This document shows positions 25,186 through 33,670 of a stretch of 35,577 nt of DNA, piece after piece. Source of the DNA: Paenibacillus hunanensis (lineage in GTDB: Bacteria; Bacillota; Bacilli; Paenibacillales; Paenibacillaceae); the NCBI RefSeq assembly GCF_014645615.1, contig NZ_BMMB01000020.1, forward strand, positions 1 through 35,577, in the 5' to 3' direction. The notes beneath the pieces are model-generated. The model was given only the letters and a program-made list of their open reading frames with translations, was not told where the DNA came from and searched no databases. Both the position numbers and the translations under genes were made by a program. The first letter of the stretch is position 1. Each line of letters opens with the position of its first letter.

Positions 25186-26742
25186 ATGCACAATGTATTA
25201 CTGGTCGATGATGAACCGTTCGCGTTGGAAGGCATGCAGCTGATGATCGAATGGGATAAGTATGGCTTTCGGATTGACAATGTATGCTCGAATGGCGAGG
25301 AAGCGATTGAGTATTTGAGAGAGCAGACGCCATCGCTGATCGTGACAGATATTCGGATGCCTGTCATGGATGGACTCGATCTGATTCGTGAGGCGCGCCG
25401 TCTGGGCAATGTGACGAGTACATTTGTCATTGCCAGTGGATATCATGACTTTGAATATGCACGTCAGGCGATGCGTCTGGGGGTAGCGCATTATTTACTC
25501 AAACCTGTGATTGGGCCTGAGGTGGACAGTGTGTTGACACGAGTACAGCAGCAATTAGAGGAGCAAAGCCGCCGCGAGCATATCCGCCGCACAGCGGACG
25601 AGTATGCTGTGCGGCAGCTACTGGCTGCGCTGATCGCTGGCTCGGATGCGGGAGGTCGTACGTATACCGAGCAGGAGCTTGCCCCCCTGTTCGGAACGGA
25701 AAAGCGCGTATGGAGCTATCTGCATGTACAGTGTGGAATTGAAAATGGTAGTGAAGCCTATGCTGAGGCAGCTCGCTGGGCTGCACAGGAAAGCGATTGT
25801 TATGTATTATCTGATCGCTCTGGTTCCTTCGGTATCATCAAGGGCTGGCTCGTCTCGGATCAAATACAAGCCATTGAGCAGGCGGAGCAGCTATGTCGAC
25901 GACTCCAAATGTCTCTTCCCGATGGCTCACGTATCAGTGCAGGTGTGCCTGTATATGATCTGCGTCAGCTACATTTCTCATATCAGGACGCACGGGTGCA
26001 TAGTCGACTGTTATTTTTTGATGGACAGGAGCAGGTGGCTGCTTCATCCAAGCCCATGGCGGCTACCACGACAGAATCGGCTTCCAGCTCCCTGCTTGCT
26101 ACAGCCGAAACGATCAGTGAGCTGGTCGAAAATGGCGATGCCACGCGATTAACAGAGCAGCTACACCAGCAATTCGAGCACTTCCGAATTGAACGTACAG
26201 CGCCAGAGCTGGTTGGCATTTTCAGCAATGAAGTGGTGCTACGCTGTGTATCTCTGTATGCCGAGCTGGGCGGTGAGGGTGGCAATATAGTAGGCCCTAC
26301 TGATCTGGAGCAGATCACCTGTGTATATAGCGGATTGAATGTGCTGGAGGAACGACTGACCGAATTTTGCCTGCGCTGTCAGCAGGAGGTAGGCATGCTA
26401 CAGGATACACAGACAGGCGGCATTCAGGCACAGGTAGCTGATTTCCTGCGCCAGCACTATACCGAAACGTGGACGATCCGCGAATTAGCGGAGAAATTTT
26501 ATATCCATCCGGTCTATCTCGGACAGTCCTTTGCTCGTCGCTATGGAATGAGCATTCTTGATTTTATCCACGAGCTACGCATTGAGGAAGCTAAAAATCT
26601 GCTTACCAGCACCGATCTTGCTTTCTGCAATGTCGCCGAACAAATCGGTTATCGCGGATACCAGCATTTTTTAAAGCAATTTGAGAAGCGGACAGGGTAT
26701 CGACCGAGTGATTACAGGCAACAGCAAGAGTTGAGTGATTAA
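25186..26742 (+). CDS. Second YesN-type response regulator (REC + AraC HTH)
   Basis: A 518-residue regulator of standard family length. The receiver domain carries D8/D9, D55 (LIVTDIRMP) and K106 (HYLLKPV). A variable middle region of about 270 residues leads to an AraC-type DNA-binding domain (about 415-515, IRELAEKFYIHPVYLGQSFA and CNVAEQIGYRGYQHFLKQFE). The start is fixed by AAAGGAG 7 nt upstream. Its REC domain resembles that of the first regulator, so both can probably be phosphorylated by the kinase between them. It is the last gene before the transport operon and is followed by a terminator, and a pair of direct repeats at 26839-26880 is a candidate binding site for one of the two regulators. 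Confidence 0.93.
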   Translation: MHNVLLVDDEPFALEGMQLMIEWDKYGFRIDNVCSNGEEAIEYLREQTPSLIVTDIRMPVMDGLDLIREARRLGNVTSTFVIASGYHDFEYARQAMRLGVAHYLLKPVIGPEVDSVLTRVQQQLEEQSRREHIRRTADEYAVRQLLAALIAGSDAGGRTYTEQELAPLFGTEKRVWSYLHVQCGIENGSEAYAEAARWAAQESDCYVLSDRSGSFGIIKGWLVSDQIQAIEQAEQLCRRLQMSLPDGSRISAGVPVYDLRQLHFSYQDARVHSRLLFFDGQEQVAASSKPMAATTTESASSSLLATAETISELVENGDATRLTEQLHQQFEHFRIERTAPELVGIFSNEVVLRCVSLYAELGGEGGNIVGPTDLEQITCVYSGLNVLEERLTEFCLRCQQEVGMLQDTQTGGIQAQVADFLRQHYTETWTIRELAEKFYIHPVYLGQSFARRYGMSILDFIHELRIEEAKNLLTSTDLAFCNVAEQIGYRGYQHFLKQFEKRTGYRPSDYRQQQELSD

Positions 26743-26747
26743 GCCAC

Positions 26748-26780
26748 AAGGCTGTTCCCATCAGGGAGCAGCTTTATTTG
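26748..26780 (+). terminator. Rho-independent terminator of the regulator operon
   Basis: GCTGTTCCC (26751-26759) / GGGAGCAGC (26764-26772), one wobble, with loop ATCA and the tail TTTATTTG. It ends the three-gene regulator operon just after its stop. Confidence 0.85.
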
Positions 26781-26838
26781 TGAGCTGGGAAGGCGATTAG
26801 ATTATTAGGCTACATCCAATCCTTTTTGTTATAGAACT

Positions 26839-26880
26839 GGACAATTCTAACAACACCTTAAATTTCAGGTGGACAGTTCT
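26839..26880 (+). promoter_or_regulatory. Direct repeats GGACARTTCT, candidate response-regulator site
   Basis: GGACAATTCT (26839-26848) and GGACAGTTCT (26871-26880) are 9/10 identical and 32 bp apart, three helical turns. They end 12 bp before the -35 region of the lipoprotein promoter, where AraC-type activators bind direct repeats. The same stretch also folds as AGAACTG/CAGTTCT plus CACCT/AGGTG. Confidence 0.45.
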
Positions 26881-26892
26881 TTAATCTGATTA

Positions 26893-26921
26893 TTCTGAAA
26901 GCGTATACATTTGAGCATAAT
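26893..26921 (+). promoter_or_regulatory. Promoter of the lipoprotein-permease operon
   Basis: -10 CATAAT (26916-26921, 5/6) lies 17 bp after a poor -35 TTCTGA (26893-26898), consistent with an activator-dependent promoter. The inverted repeat GCGTATAC / GTATACGC (26901-26908, 26935-26942) flanks the -10 box. Confidence 0.45.
26896..26909 (+). promoter_or_regulatory. cre site in the lipoprotein promoter
   Basis: TGAAAGCGTATACA matches 13 of 14 positions of the cre consensus. It overlaps the -35 and spacer, so CcpA binding would repress the importer and xylanase genes. Confidence 0.7.
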
Positions 26922-26971
26922 AAATACATAAGCCGTATACGCAAATTCATTCACTCATTCGGGTGATGAGA

Positions 26972-27103
26972 ATGAAACGAAGCTTTAGCTGGAAGTTCAT
27001 CGTGAACCGAGTAGCGCAGCAGGCTAGCGTCAGTCGTTACTGCGTGATCGTTTGCGAATACGCCACAGGCAATGCGATTCCATATCAAGGGGGAGCAGAT
27101 TGA
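26972..27103 (+). CDS. 43-codon leader ORF overlapping the lipoprotein start
   Basis: ATG 26972 opens a 43-residue ORF (MKRSFSWKFIVNRVAQQ at its start, NAIPYQGGAD at its end). Its stop TGA (27101-27103) overlaps the ATG of the lipoprotein gene as TGATG, the usual layout of translational coupling. A GGTGATGAG tract precedes it closely. I recognise no family. It has a basic N-terminus but no clear TM segment. Its 3' part contains the strong ribosome site of the next gene, so it may be a leader peptide or a chance ORF. Confidence 0.4.
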   Translation: MKRSFSWKFIVNRVAQQASVSRYCVIVCEYATGNAIPYQGGAD

Positions 27104-28752
27104 TGAAAAAAATGAAACGACGGGCCTTCTTTGGCTCCATGTCGCTCGTACTGGCACTGGGCATGGTACTGGCAGGCTGTAACGGTGGAGATAGCGCATC
27201 GTCCGATGATTCCGGGCCGTTTACGATTACCGCTTTTATCAGTACGCCAAACCAGGCACCTTCGCAGGATAACCGAATTTACAAAAAAATTCAGGATGAG
27301 CTGGGCGTGAAGCTCGACATGGAATTCCTCGTGGGCGATTTGCAGCAAAAGCTCGGGGTTATGATCGCAGGTGGCGAGTATCCTGATCTGATTACCGCCG
27401 ATCCGAAGCTCGTTACAGCTGGAGCGGTCATTCCACTGGAGGATCTGATCGATAAATACGGGCCTAACCTGAAAAAGCACTATGCAAAATACTGGAACCG
27501 CATGAAGGATTCCAGTGACGGACATATCTACTGGCTGCCAAACTATGGCGCTTATTCTGGCGAATTCCATGCTAACTCGTATTCGGGTCCAGCCTTCTGG
27601 GTTCAAAAGGATGTACTTAAGGATGCAGGCTATCCAACACCGAAAACACTGGATGAATACATGACATTGATTCGTAATTATGCGAAAAAGCATCCAACGA
27701 TTGATGGACAGCCAACGATCGGCTTCACCACACTGGCTTCTGACTGGCGTGTATTCCCGCTGCTGAATGCACCGGAGCATCTGACCGGTCACCCAAATGA
27801 TGGCGGCGTTGTCGTGGATAACAATGTAGCGAGCGTATTCGCTGATAAGGACATTGCGAAGCGCTACTACAAAGAACTGAACGGTCTGTACAACGAAGGC
27901 TTGATGGACAAGGAAGCATTTGTACAAAACTATGATCAGTACCTGTCCAAGCTTGCAAGCGGACGTGTACTCGGTATGTTCGATCAGCACTGGAACTTCT
28001 CTCAGGCAGAAGATACACTCATTTCCCAGAAGAAAAATGGTAAAACGTATGTCGGCTTCCCACTCGTATACGATACAAGCATCAAAGACCACTACCTGGA
28101 TCGTCCGGTTATCAACCTGAATAACGGTTTTGGTATTAGTGTGAATGCAAAAGATCCAGAGCGTATTATCAAGTTCCTTGATGCACTGATGGATGAGAAA
28201 TATCAAAAACTGCTGTCCTGGGGTGAAGAGGGCAAAGACTATGAAGTCGATAGCAAAGGCAAATTCTATCGTACACCAGAGCAACGTCAAGAGCAGGAAG
28301 ATCCATCGTGGAAGCTCGCGAACCGTGCCGATGCTTTCTACGGAGCAGCACCAAAAATGCAAGGTACGTACAGCGATGGTAACGCAACCGATGCAGGCAG
28401 TCAGCCAGAGGAGTTCTATGCATCCCTGAAGCCAGAAGATCGCGCATTGCTTGATGCCTATGGTCATAAAACATGGACAGATTTCTTCTCGCCAGCTCCA
28501 GAGAATCCAGTCTACTATCCAGCCTGGCAGATTGATCTGATCGATGGCTCGGAAGCATCTGTCGCTAATAAACAGATGAACGATGCCTCACTCAAATTCC
28601 TGCCGCAGGCGATTATGGCAGGCACCTCTCAATTCGATAGTGTATGGGATCAATACGTGAACGCTTATAAAGCAATCAATGTGAAAGCTTATGAAGATCG
28701 CATCAACGAACAGATTCAGTGGCGTCTGAAAAACTGGGCAACGAACAATTAA
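27103..28752 (+). CDS. LplA-type solute-binding lipoprotein of an oligosaccharide ABC importer
   Basis: A 549-residue extracellular binding protein anchored by lipid. ATG 27103 has AAGGGGGAG about 8 nt upstream; longer in-frame readings lack a ribosome site. Residues 1-25 are a lipoprotein signal ending in lipobox LAGC, with C26 as the acylated cysteine, followed by a G/S/D-rich spacer. The rest is a two-lobed cluster-B-type fold with aromatic residues typical of sugar sites (YWLPNYGAYSG, PAFWVQKD). Length and gene order match LplA-like proteins that bind aldouronates or xylo-oligosaccharides in Paenibacillus xylan loci; the ligand is inferred from the neighbouring xylanases. A stem-loop follows before the permease genes, as expected when the binding protein is needed in excess. 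Confidence 0.92.
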   Translation: MKKMKRRAFFGSMSLVLALGMVLAGCNGGDSASSDDSGPFTITAFISTPNQAPSQDNRIYKKIQDELGVKLDMEFLVGDLQQKLGVMIAGGEYPDLITADPKLVTAGAVIPLEDLIDKYGPNLKKHYAKYWNRMKDSSDGHIYWLPNYGAYSGEFHANSYSGPAFWVQKDVLKDAGYPTPKTLDEYMTLIRNYAKKHPTIDGQPTIGFTTLASDWRVFPLLNAPEHLTGHPNDGGVVVDNNVASVFADKDIAKRYYKELNGLYNEGLMDKEAFVQNYDQYLSKLASGRVLGMFDQHWNFSQAEDTLISQKKNGKTYVGFPLVYDTSIKDHYLDRPVINLNNGFGISVNAKDPERIIKFLDALMDEKYQKLLSWGEEGKDYEVDSKGKFYRTPEQRQEQEDPSWKLANRADAFYGAAPKMQGTYSDGNATDAGSQPEEFYASLKPEDRALLDAYGHKTWTDFFSPAPENPVYYPAWQIDLIDGSEASVANKQMNDASLKFLPQAIMAGTSQFDSVWDQYVNAYKAINVKAYEDRINEQIQWRLKNWATNN

Positions 28753-28764
28753 GCAAGGTGACAC

Positions 28765-28791
28765 GCTGATCTGCCATAACGGCAGATCGGC
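28765..28791 (+). other. Intercistronic stem-loop after the binding-protein gene
   Basis: GCTGATCTGCC / GGCAGATCGGC form an 11-bp stem with a 5-nt loop (ATAAC) and no T-run. It probably stabilises the lipoprotein mRNA or marks an RNase stop, setting a higher level for the binding protein than for the permeases. Confidence 0.65.
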
Positions 28792-28859
28792 TGTCCGCCG
28801 TTGCTAGCTTGCCTACATAGAGGCAATACGCCTGTGTCTAACTGGAAAGGGAGTGGAGT

Positions 28860-29834
28860 ATGACTGATTATCCGAAAAGCATCCGGGCCAAGGGAGAAAA
28901 GGCCAGATCGCTCAATGTACCGAAGGAAAGTCTGTGGCGGCGCCTGATGGGGCAAAAGCAGCTGATGTGGATGTCGCTGCCAATCGTACTGTATGTGCTT
29001 GTCTTTTCGTATTATCCAATCTGGGGCTGGACGATGGCGTTTCAGAATTACAAGCCTGCCCGGGATTTTATGGATCAGGAATGGGTTGGCTTCAAGCATT
29101 TTCAATTCCTGTTTACCGATCCGACCTTTTTGAATGTACTGCGTAATACGCTGGCGATGAGCTTGATCAATATGGTGCTCGGCTTTGCGACAGCAATTGT
29201 ATTTGCCATTTTGCTAAATGAGGTCAAGACACGCCTGTTCAAGCGGACGATTCAGACTATTTCGTACTTGCCTCACTTTCTGTCGTGGATTATCGTAACC
29301 GGAATTGTCGCTAGCTCACTGTCCGTCGATGACGGTATCGTGAATGTCGTGCTGATGAAGCTCGGGCTGATCAGTCAGCCGATCATGTGGCTCAGTATTC
29401 CTGAATACTTCTGGGGCATTGTCGGAGCATCCCATGTTTGGAAAGAGGTCGGCTGGAATGCGATTATCTATCTGGCAGCGATCACCTCGATCGATCCATC
29501 GCTGTATGAAGCCGCCGAGATTGATGGAGCGAACCGCTATCAGAAAATGCTGTATGTCACCCTGCCAGGTATCAAGTCGATCGTGATCATTCTGATGATT
29601 ATGAATATTGGCTGGATTCTGGAAGCGGGCTTTGAAGTCCAGTACCTGCTCGGTAACGGGGTCGTGGTGGACTGGTCGCAAACGATTGATATTTTCGTGC
29701 TCAAGTACGGCTTGCAGATCGGTAACTACTCACTTGCGACCGCAGCCGGTATTTTCAAAACGATTGTCAGCATTACGCTGATCTTCGCCGCTAATACGAT
29801 CGCCAAGCGCTTCGGCGACGAGCGGTTGATCTAG
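28860..29834 (+). CDS. LplB-type ABC permease subunit
   Basis: A 324-residue integral membrane protein with about six TM segments after a basic cytoplasmic N-terminus of about 38 residues. The EAA loop that docks the ATPase reads YEAAEIDGANRYQKMLYVTLPG. It belongs to the binding-protein-dependent sugar permease family (MalF/UgpA/LplB). GGAAAGGGAGTGGAG precedes the ATG. The partner permease starts 12 bp downstream. No ATPase gene occurs in the window, as is typical of these loci, which share a common MsmX/UgpC-like ATPase encoded elsewhere. Confidence 0.94.
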   Translation: MTDYPKSIRAKGEKARSLNVPKESLWRRLMGQKQLMWMSLPIVLYVLVFSYYPIWGWTMAFQNYKPARDFMDQEWVGFKHFQFLFTDPTFLNVLRNTLAMSLINMVLGFATAIVFAILLNEVKTRLFKRTIQTISYLPHFLSWIIVTGIVASSLSVDDGIVNVVLMKLGLISQPIMWLSIPEYFWGIVGASHVWKEVGWNAIIYLAAITSIDPSLYEAAEIDGANRYQKMLYVTLPGIKSIVIILMIMNIGWILEAGFEVQYLLGNGVVVDWSQTIDIFVLKYGLQIGNYSLATAAGIFKTIVSITLIFAANTIAKRFGDERLI

Positions 29835-29846
29835 GGGGGGATACGC

Positions 29847-30749
29847 ATGAAAAAGAAATCGTTACAGCTAGAGCCGATTGTATTTAACACGTTTAATGCG
29901 ATCTTTATGATCGTGATTGCGGTCGTTACCCTTTACCCATTTTTGAACACACTGGCGGTTTCGCTGAATGCAGGTAATGATACCATTCGAGGCGGTATTT
30001 ATTTGTGGCCGCGTGTATGGACAGAGCAGAACTACCGTGCGGTGTTTGCAGGAGGAACGATCTTCAATGCGTTCCTGATCTCAGTCGCACGGACAGTCAT
30101 TGCGACCGTACTCAGTCTGTTCCTGACCTCCATGCTGGCGTATACGATTAGTCGTAAGGAATACGTACTGCGCAAGCCGATTACGATTATCGTTGTGTTG
30201 ACGATGTATTTCAGCGCTGGTCTCATTCCGTATTACTTCCTGATTCGTGATCTACACTTGCTGAACAACTTCCTCGTGTACATCATTCCAGGGCTGGTGA
30301 GCGCATTTAATATGATCGTCATTCGGACGTATATTCAAACGCTACCAGAAGGTCTGATCGAATCGGCGAAAATTGACGGCGCTGGTGATTTCCGTACCTT
30401 CATCTCGATCATTTTGCCACTCTGTCAGCCAGTACTGGCGACGGTCGCCCTGTTTATCGCGGTAGGACAATGGAACTCCTGGTTCGATACGTTCCTGTTT
30501 GCCTCGTCCAAGCAGAGCTTAAGCACACTGCAATTCGAGCTGATGAAGCTGCTATCCTCATCGATGAATACGAATAGCAGCGCCTCGATGGCGAACGGAG
30601 CCGATCTGAATGCCGTACAAAATATGGTCACCCCGGTATCGATCCGGGCAGCGATTACGATTGTCGCTTCCTTGCCGATTCTGATCGTTTACCCATTCCT
30701 GCAAAAGTATTTTGTACACGGCTTGCAGCTGGGTAGTGTGAAGGAATAG
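29847..30749 (+). CDS. LplC/YtcP-type ABC permease subunit
   Basis: A 300-residue membrane protein with about six TM segments, of the MalG/LplC/YtcP type. It completes the heterodimeric channel with the preceding permease. The EAA loop reads IESAKIDGAGDFRTFISIILP, and the C-terminus ends KYFVHGLQLGSVKE, a family hallmark. GGGGGG directly after the previous stop serves as the ribosome site. A strong terminator follows at 30785-30841, separating it from the secreted xylanase. Confidence 0.94.
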   Translation: MKKKSLQLEPIVFNTFNAIFMIVIAVVTLYPFLNTLAVSLNAGNDTIRGGIYLWPRVWTEQNYRAVFAGGTIFNAFLISVARTVIATVLSLFLTSMLAYTISRKEYVLRKPITIIVVLTMYFSAGLIPYYFLIRDLHLLNNFLVYIIPGLVSAFNMIVIRTYIQTLPEGLIESAKIDGAGDFRTFISIILPLCQPVLATVALFIAVGQWNSWFDTFLFASSKQSLSTLQFELMKLLSSSMNTNSSASMANGADLNAVQNMVTPVSIRAAITIVASLPILIVYPFLQKYFVHGLQLGSVKE

Positions 30750-30784
30750 GCAGCATCATTATATAAAGGCACACAGGCAACTGG

Positions 30785-30841
30785 AAGGATGCCGCTGTAT
30801 CGGAGCGTGGTAACACGGCAAAGAAACGCGGCATCCTTTTT
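30785..30841 (+). terminator. Terminator with internal GTAA tetraloop hairpin
   Basis: AAGGATGCCGC (30785-30795) pairs perfectly with GCGGCATCCTT (30828-30838), with TTT after it (five T in a row, 30837-30841). The 32-nt loop contains CGTG-GTAA-CACG (30806-30817), a GNRA-type tetraloop hairpin. It lies between the importer operon and the xylanase ribosome site. Confidence 0.85.
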
Positions 30842-30878
30842 CAGTATGCACAATAAAAGGAAAGAAGAGGGGATTGTA

Positions 30879-33533
30879 TTGGTACATACACACTGGCGCA
30901 AAGTATTCATGATCACACTCGCGGTACTGCTGCTCTTACCGTTACTGACACCTGCGGAACGCTCAGCACGGGCTGCTGATGATGGAGCCGTGCTGAATGC
31001 AGGCTTTGAGGATGGTACGGCGATGGGCTGGTATGGACGAGGTGGAATGGAGGAGCTAACCGCGACTGCGGCGGCTGCCCATAGCGGAAGCTATGGACTG
31101 GAGATTAAAGGACGTACGCAGAGCTGGCATGGGCCACAGCATGAGCTAACGCCTGTACTGGAAAAGGGGCGCTCCTACACGATCTCCGCATGGCTGCGTC
31201 AGCCAGAAGGTGCACCTTCCACCGCGATCTCCATGTCGGTGCAGCAAAGCACCTATGGCAAGGATAACGAGTACAAGGCATTGACCAGCCAGACGATCAG
31301 TGCGGACAAATGGACAGAGCTCAAGGCAGACTATGTGCTGAACGATTCACTGGATAGCGCCGCAGTGTATTTTGAAGCAGGCTCATCTGCAAGCGCTTCC
31401 TTTTATCTGGATGATGTCGTGATCCAGCCAACACCGGTGAAGGAGCCGATCTCGATTCAGAAGGATATTCCATCACTCAAGGATGTATACGCGAAGGATT
31501 TTAAAATTGGAAGTGCCTTGCTTGTATCCGAAATTGCCGATCCAAATGGGCCGGATGCACAGCTACTGGAAAAGCATTTTAATATGCTAACTGCGGGCAA
31601 TGAGCTGAAATGGGATGCCACCGAGCCGAAGGAAGGTCAGTTTGATTTTACCCGTGCAGATAAGATTGTGAAGTTCGCACTCGATCATGGGATGGAATTC
31701 CGTGGACATACATTAGCCTGGCACAGTCAGACACCGGATTGGGTGTTCCATGATGACAAGGGCAATCTGGTAAGTAAGGAAGTATTGCTACAACGATTGA
31801 AAAAGCATATCGATACTGTTATGGGACGCTATAAAGGGAAAATTGGCACATGGGATGTGGTCAACGAAGTGATCGATCCATCCGGCCCTAACGGTCTGCG
31901 TAATAGCCTCTGGTATCAGATTGCTGGAGAAGAATTTATCGAAAAAGCGTTCATCTATGCGCATGAAGCCGATCCTAACGCCAAGCTGTTCATTAACGAT
32001 TACAATACCGAGGAGCCTGCGAAGCGTGATGCACTCTACGCGCTAATCAAGCGTCTACAGGCAAAAGGGATTCCAGTCGACGGTGTTGGTCATCAGATGC
32101 ATATTAGCACCTCGTATCCGTCTACAGCAGCTGTGGATGCGATGTTTAGCAAATTTGCTGATCTGGGCATCCAGCAGGAAGTGACTGAACTGGATATGAG
32201 TGTATACAGCAATGATACGGATTCATGGCAGACATTCCCTGAGGATCAGCAGATTCGTCAGGCGTATCGCTATCGAGACATGATGAACGTATTCCTCAAG
32301 TATCGCGATCAGATTACAGCCGTTATTTTCTGGGGCAAGGATGATGGCAATACATGGCTGACCACCTTCCCAACCGTTCGTAACAACTGGCCGCTGCTGT
32401 TCGATACGCAGCTGCAAGCGAAGTATGCGTACTGGGCGCTGGTTGATCCATCCAAAGTACCGATTGAGCCGAAGCAAGCGAAGGCTTCACAGGGTACAGC
32501 TAAGATCGATGCTCGCATGGAGCAGGAATGGAATCGTTCCGCACGTATTCCAGTGACCAAACCAGATGGAACAGAGGCAGGTAGCTTCCGCCTGATGTGG
32601 GACGCGAAAAATGTATATGTACTGGCAGATGTGAACGATACCGCAGTGAATGGCAAGGATAGCGTAACCGTATATGTGAGTAATGGTAAGGACGCGAAGC
32701 CGGATAGCTACACGATGCAGCGTAGCGGCGCACAAAATAACGCAAAATGGGCATATCGCTCTGCCCGTACGGATACGGGTTACCGGATTGAAGCGAGATT
32801 GCCTGTCGCGAACAATCAGCTCGGACGAGAGCTTGCGATCGATCTGGTGCTGTCCGATTATAAGGGCAATCAGCCAACACGTATTTACTGGAGCGATACG
32901 ACAGGTGCGCAAAATAGCAGCACAGCGAATTACGGTAAAGTCACACTGGAGCAAGGCCCACAGATCGCCGCCGCAGTCAAAGGTACACCAACCATCGACG
33001 GCGATGTGGACACCACCTGGCAAAAGGCAACTGCCTTTACGACCTCACGTCAGGTTGTCGGAACAGGCGGCTCGGTAGCACAGGTACGCACGATGTGGGA
33101 TAAGGATCGTCTGTACATTTTGGCTGAGGTAAAAGACAAGTTCCTATCGGCAAGCAGTCCGAATGCGTATGAGCAGGATTCGATTGAAATTTTCGTTGAT
33201 CCAAATCTGGGACGTACTCCGTATTTTGAGCCAGGAGATGATGGACAGTACCGTATTAATTACAAAGGCATGGAGAGCGTGAATCCAGCCGATCAGAAGA
33301 GCCGCTTGAAATCAGTCGCCAAAGTTATTCCAGGTGGCTATCGAATCGAAGCTTCCATCGACTGGCCTAAGGGTGTCACTGCTCCAGCAACTGGACAGTG
33401 GGTAGGCTTCGACATTCAGGTGAACAACGACGATACCGGTAATGGCAAGCGCGATACCGTAATGATCTGGAATGATACAACAGGACAATCATATCAGAAC
33501 ACCGCTGGTTATGGTCTGCTGCAACTGCAATAA
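30879..33533 (+). CDS. Secreted multimodular GH10 xylanase (CBM22-GH10-CBM9-CBM9)
   Basis: An 884-residue extracellular endo-beta-1,4-xylanase. I choose TTG 30879, because AAGAAGAGGGG lies 6 nt upstream; ATG 30846 has no ribosome site and still earlier starts fall within the terminator stem. A signal peptide of about 32 residues ends near ARA. CBM22 covers about 34-186 (NAGFEDGTAMGWYGRGG), GH10 about 190-527 with acid/base E330 (WDVVNEV) and nucleophile E437 (QEVTELDMS), and two CBM9 modules about 530-690 and 695-884. CBM9 typically binds reducing ends of polysaccharides, CBM22 binds xylan. No S-layer (SLH) domains follow, so it should be freely secreted. Products would feed the upstream importer. 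The cytoplasmic GH10 follows by 137 bp without a terminator. Confidence 0.95.
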   Translation: MVHTHWRKVFMITLAVLLLLPLLTPAERSARAADDGAVLNAGFEDGTAMGWYGRGGMEELTATAAAAHSGSYGLEIKGRTQSWHGPQHELTPVLEKGRSYTISAWLRQPEGAPSTAISMSVQQSTYGKDNEYKALTSQTISADKWTELKADYVLNDSLDSAAVYFEAGSSASASFYLDDVVIQPTPVKEPISIQKDIPSLKDVYAKDFKIGSALLVSEIADPNGPDAQLLEKHFNMLTAGNELKWDATEPKEGQFDFTRADKIVKFALDHGMEFRGHTLAWHSQTPDWVFHDDKGNLVSKEVLLQRLKKHIDTVMGRYKGKIGTWDVVNEVIDPSGPNGLRNSLWYQIAGEEFIEKAFIYAHEADPNAKLFINDYNTEEPAKRDALYALIKRLQAKGIPVDGVGHQMHISTSYPSTAAVDAMFSKFADLGIQQEVTELDMSVYSNDTDSWQTFPEDQQIRQAYRYRDMMNVFLKYRDQITAVIFWGKDDGNTWLTTFPTVRNNWPLLFDTQLQAKYAYWALVDPSKVPIEPKQAKASQGTAKIDARMEQEWNRSARIPVTKPDGTEAGSFRLMWDAKNVYVLADVNDTAVNGKDSVTVYVSNGKDAKPDSYTMQRSGAQNNAKWAYRSARTDTGYRIEARLPVANNQLGRELAIDLVLSDYKGNQPTRIYWSDTTGAQNSSTANYGKVTLEQGPQIAAAVKGTPTIDGDVDTTWQKATAFTTSRQVVGTGGSVAQVRTMWDKDRLYILAEVKDKFLSASSPNAYEQDSIEIFVDPNLGRTPYFEPGDDGQYRINYKGMESVNPADQKSRLKSVAKVIPGGYRIEASIDWPKGVTAPATGQWVGFDIQVNNDDTGNGKRDTVMIWNDTTGQSYQNTAGYGLLQLQ

Positions 33534-33670
33534 CGTCAGCAAGCAATCCACAGTAGTGGTGAGCAGGATAAGAAAAGTGATCTACACGATGAAGATGAGT
33601 AAGATAAGCAAAATGATCCACAGAGCAAGACCAGCAAAATGACCAAAATATTCAGAAAAGAGGCGTTCCT

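Noticed and set aside
30789..30878. N-terminal extension of the secreted xylanase
   Set aside because: The extension reads through the terminator stem and has no ribosome site; a TTG at 30879 with a strong site gives a proper signal peptide.
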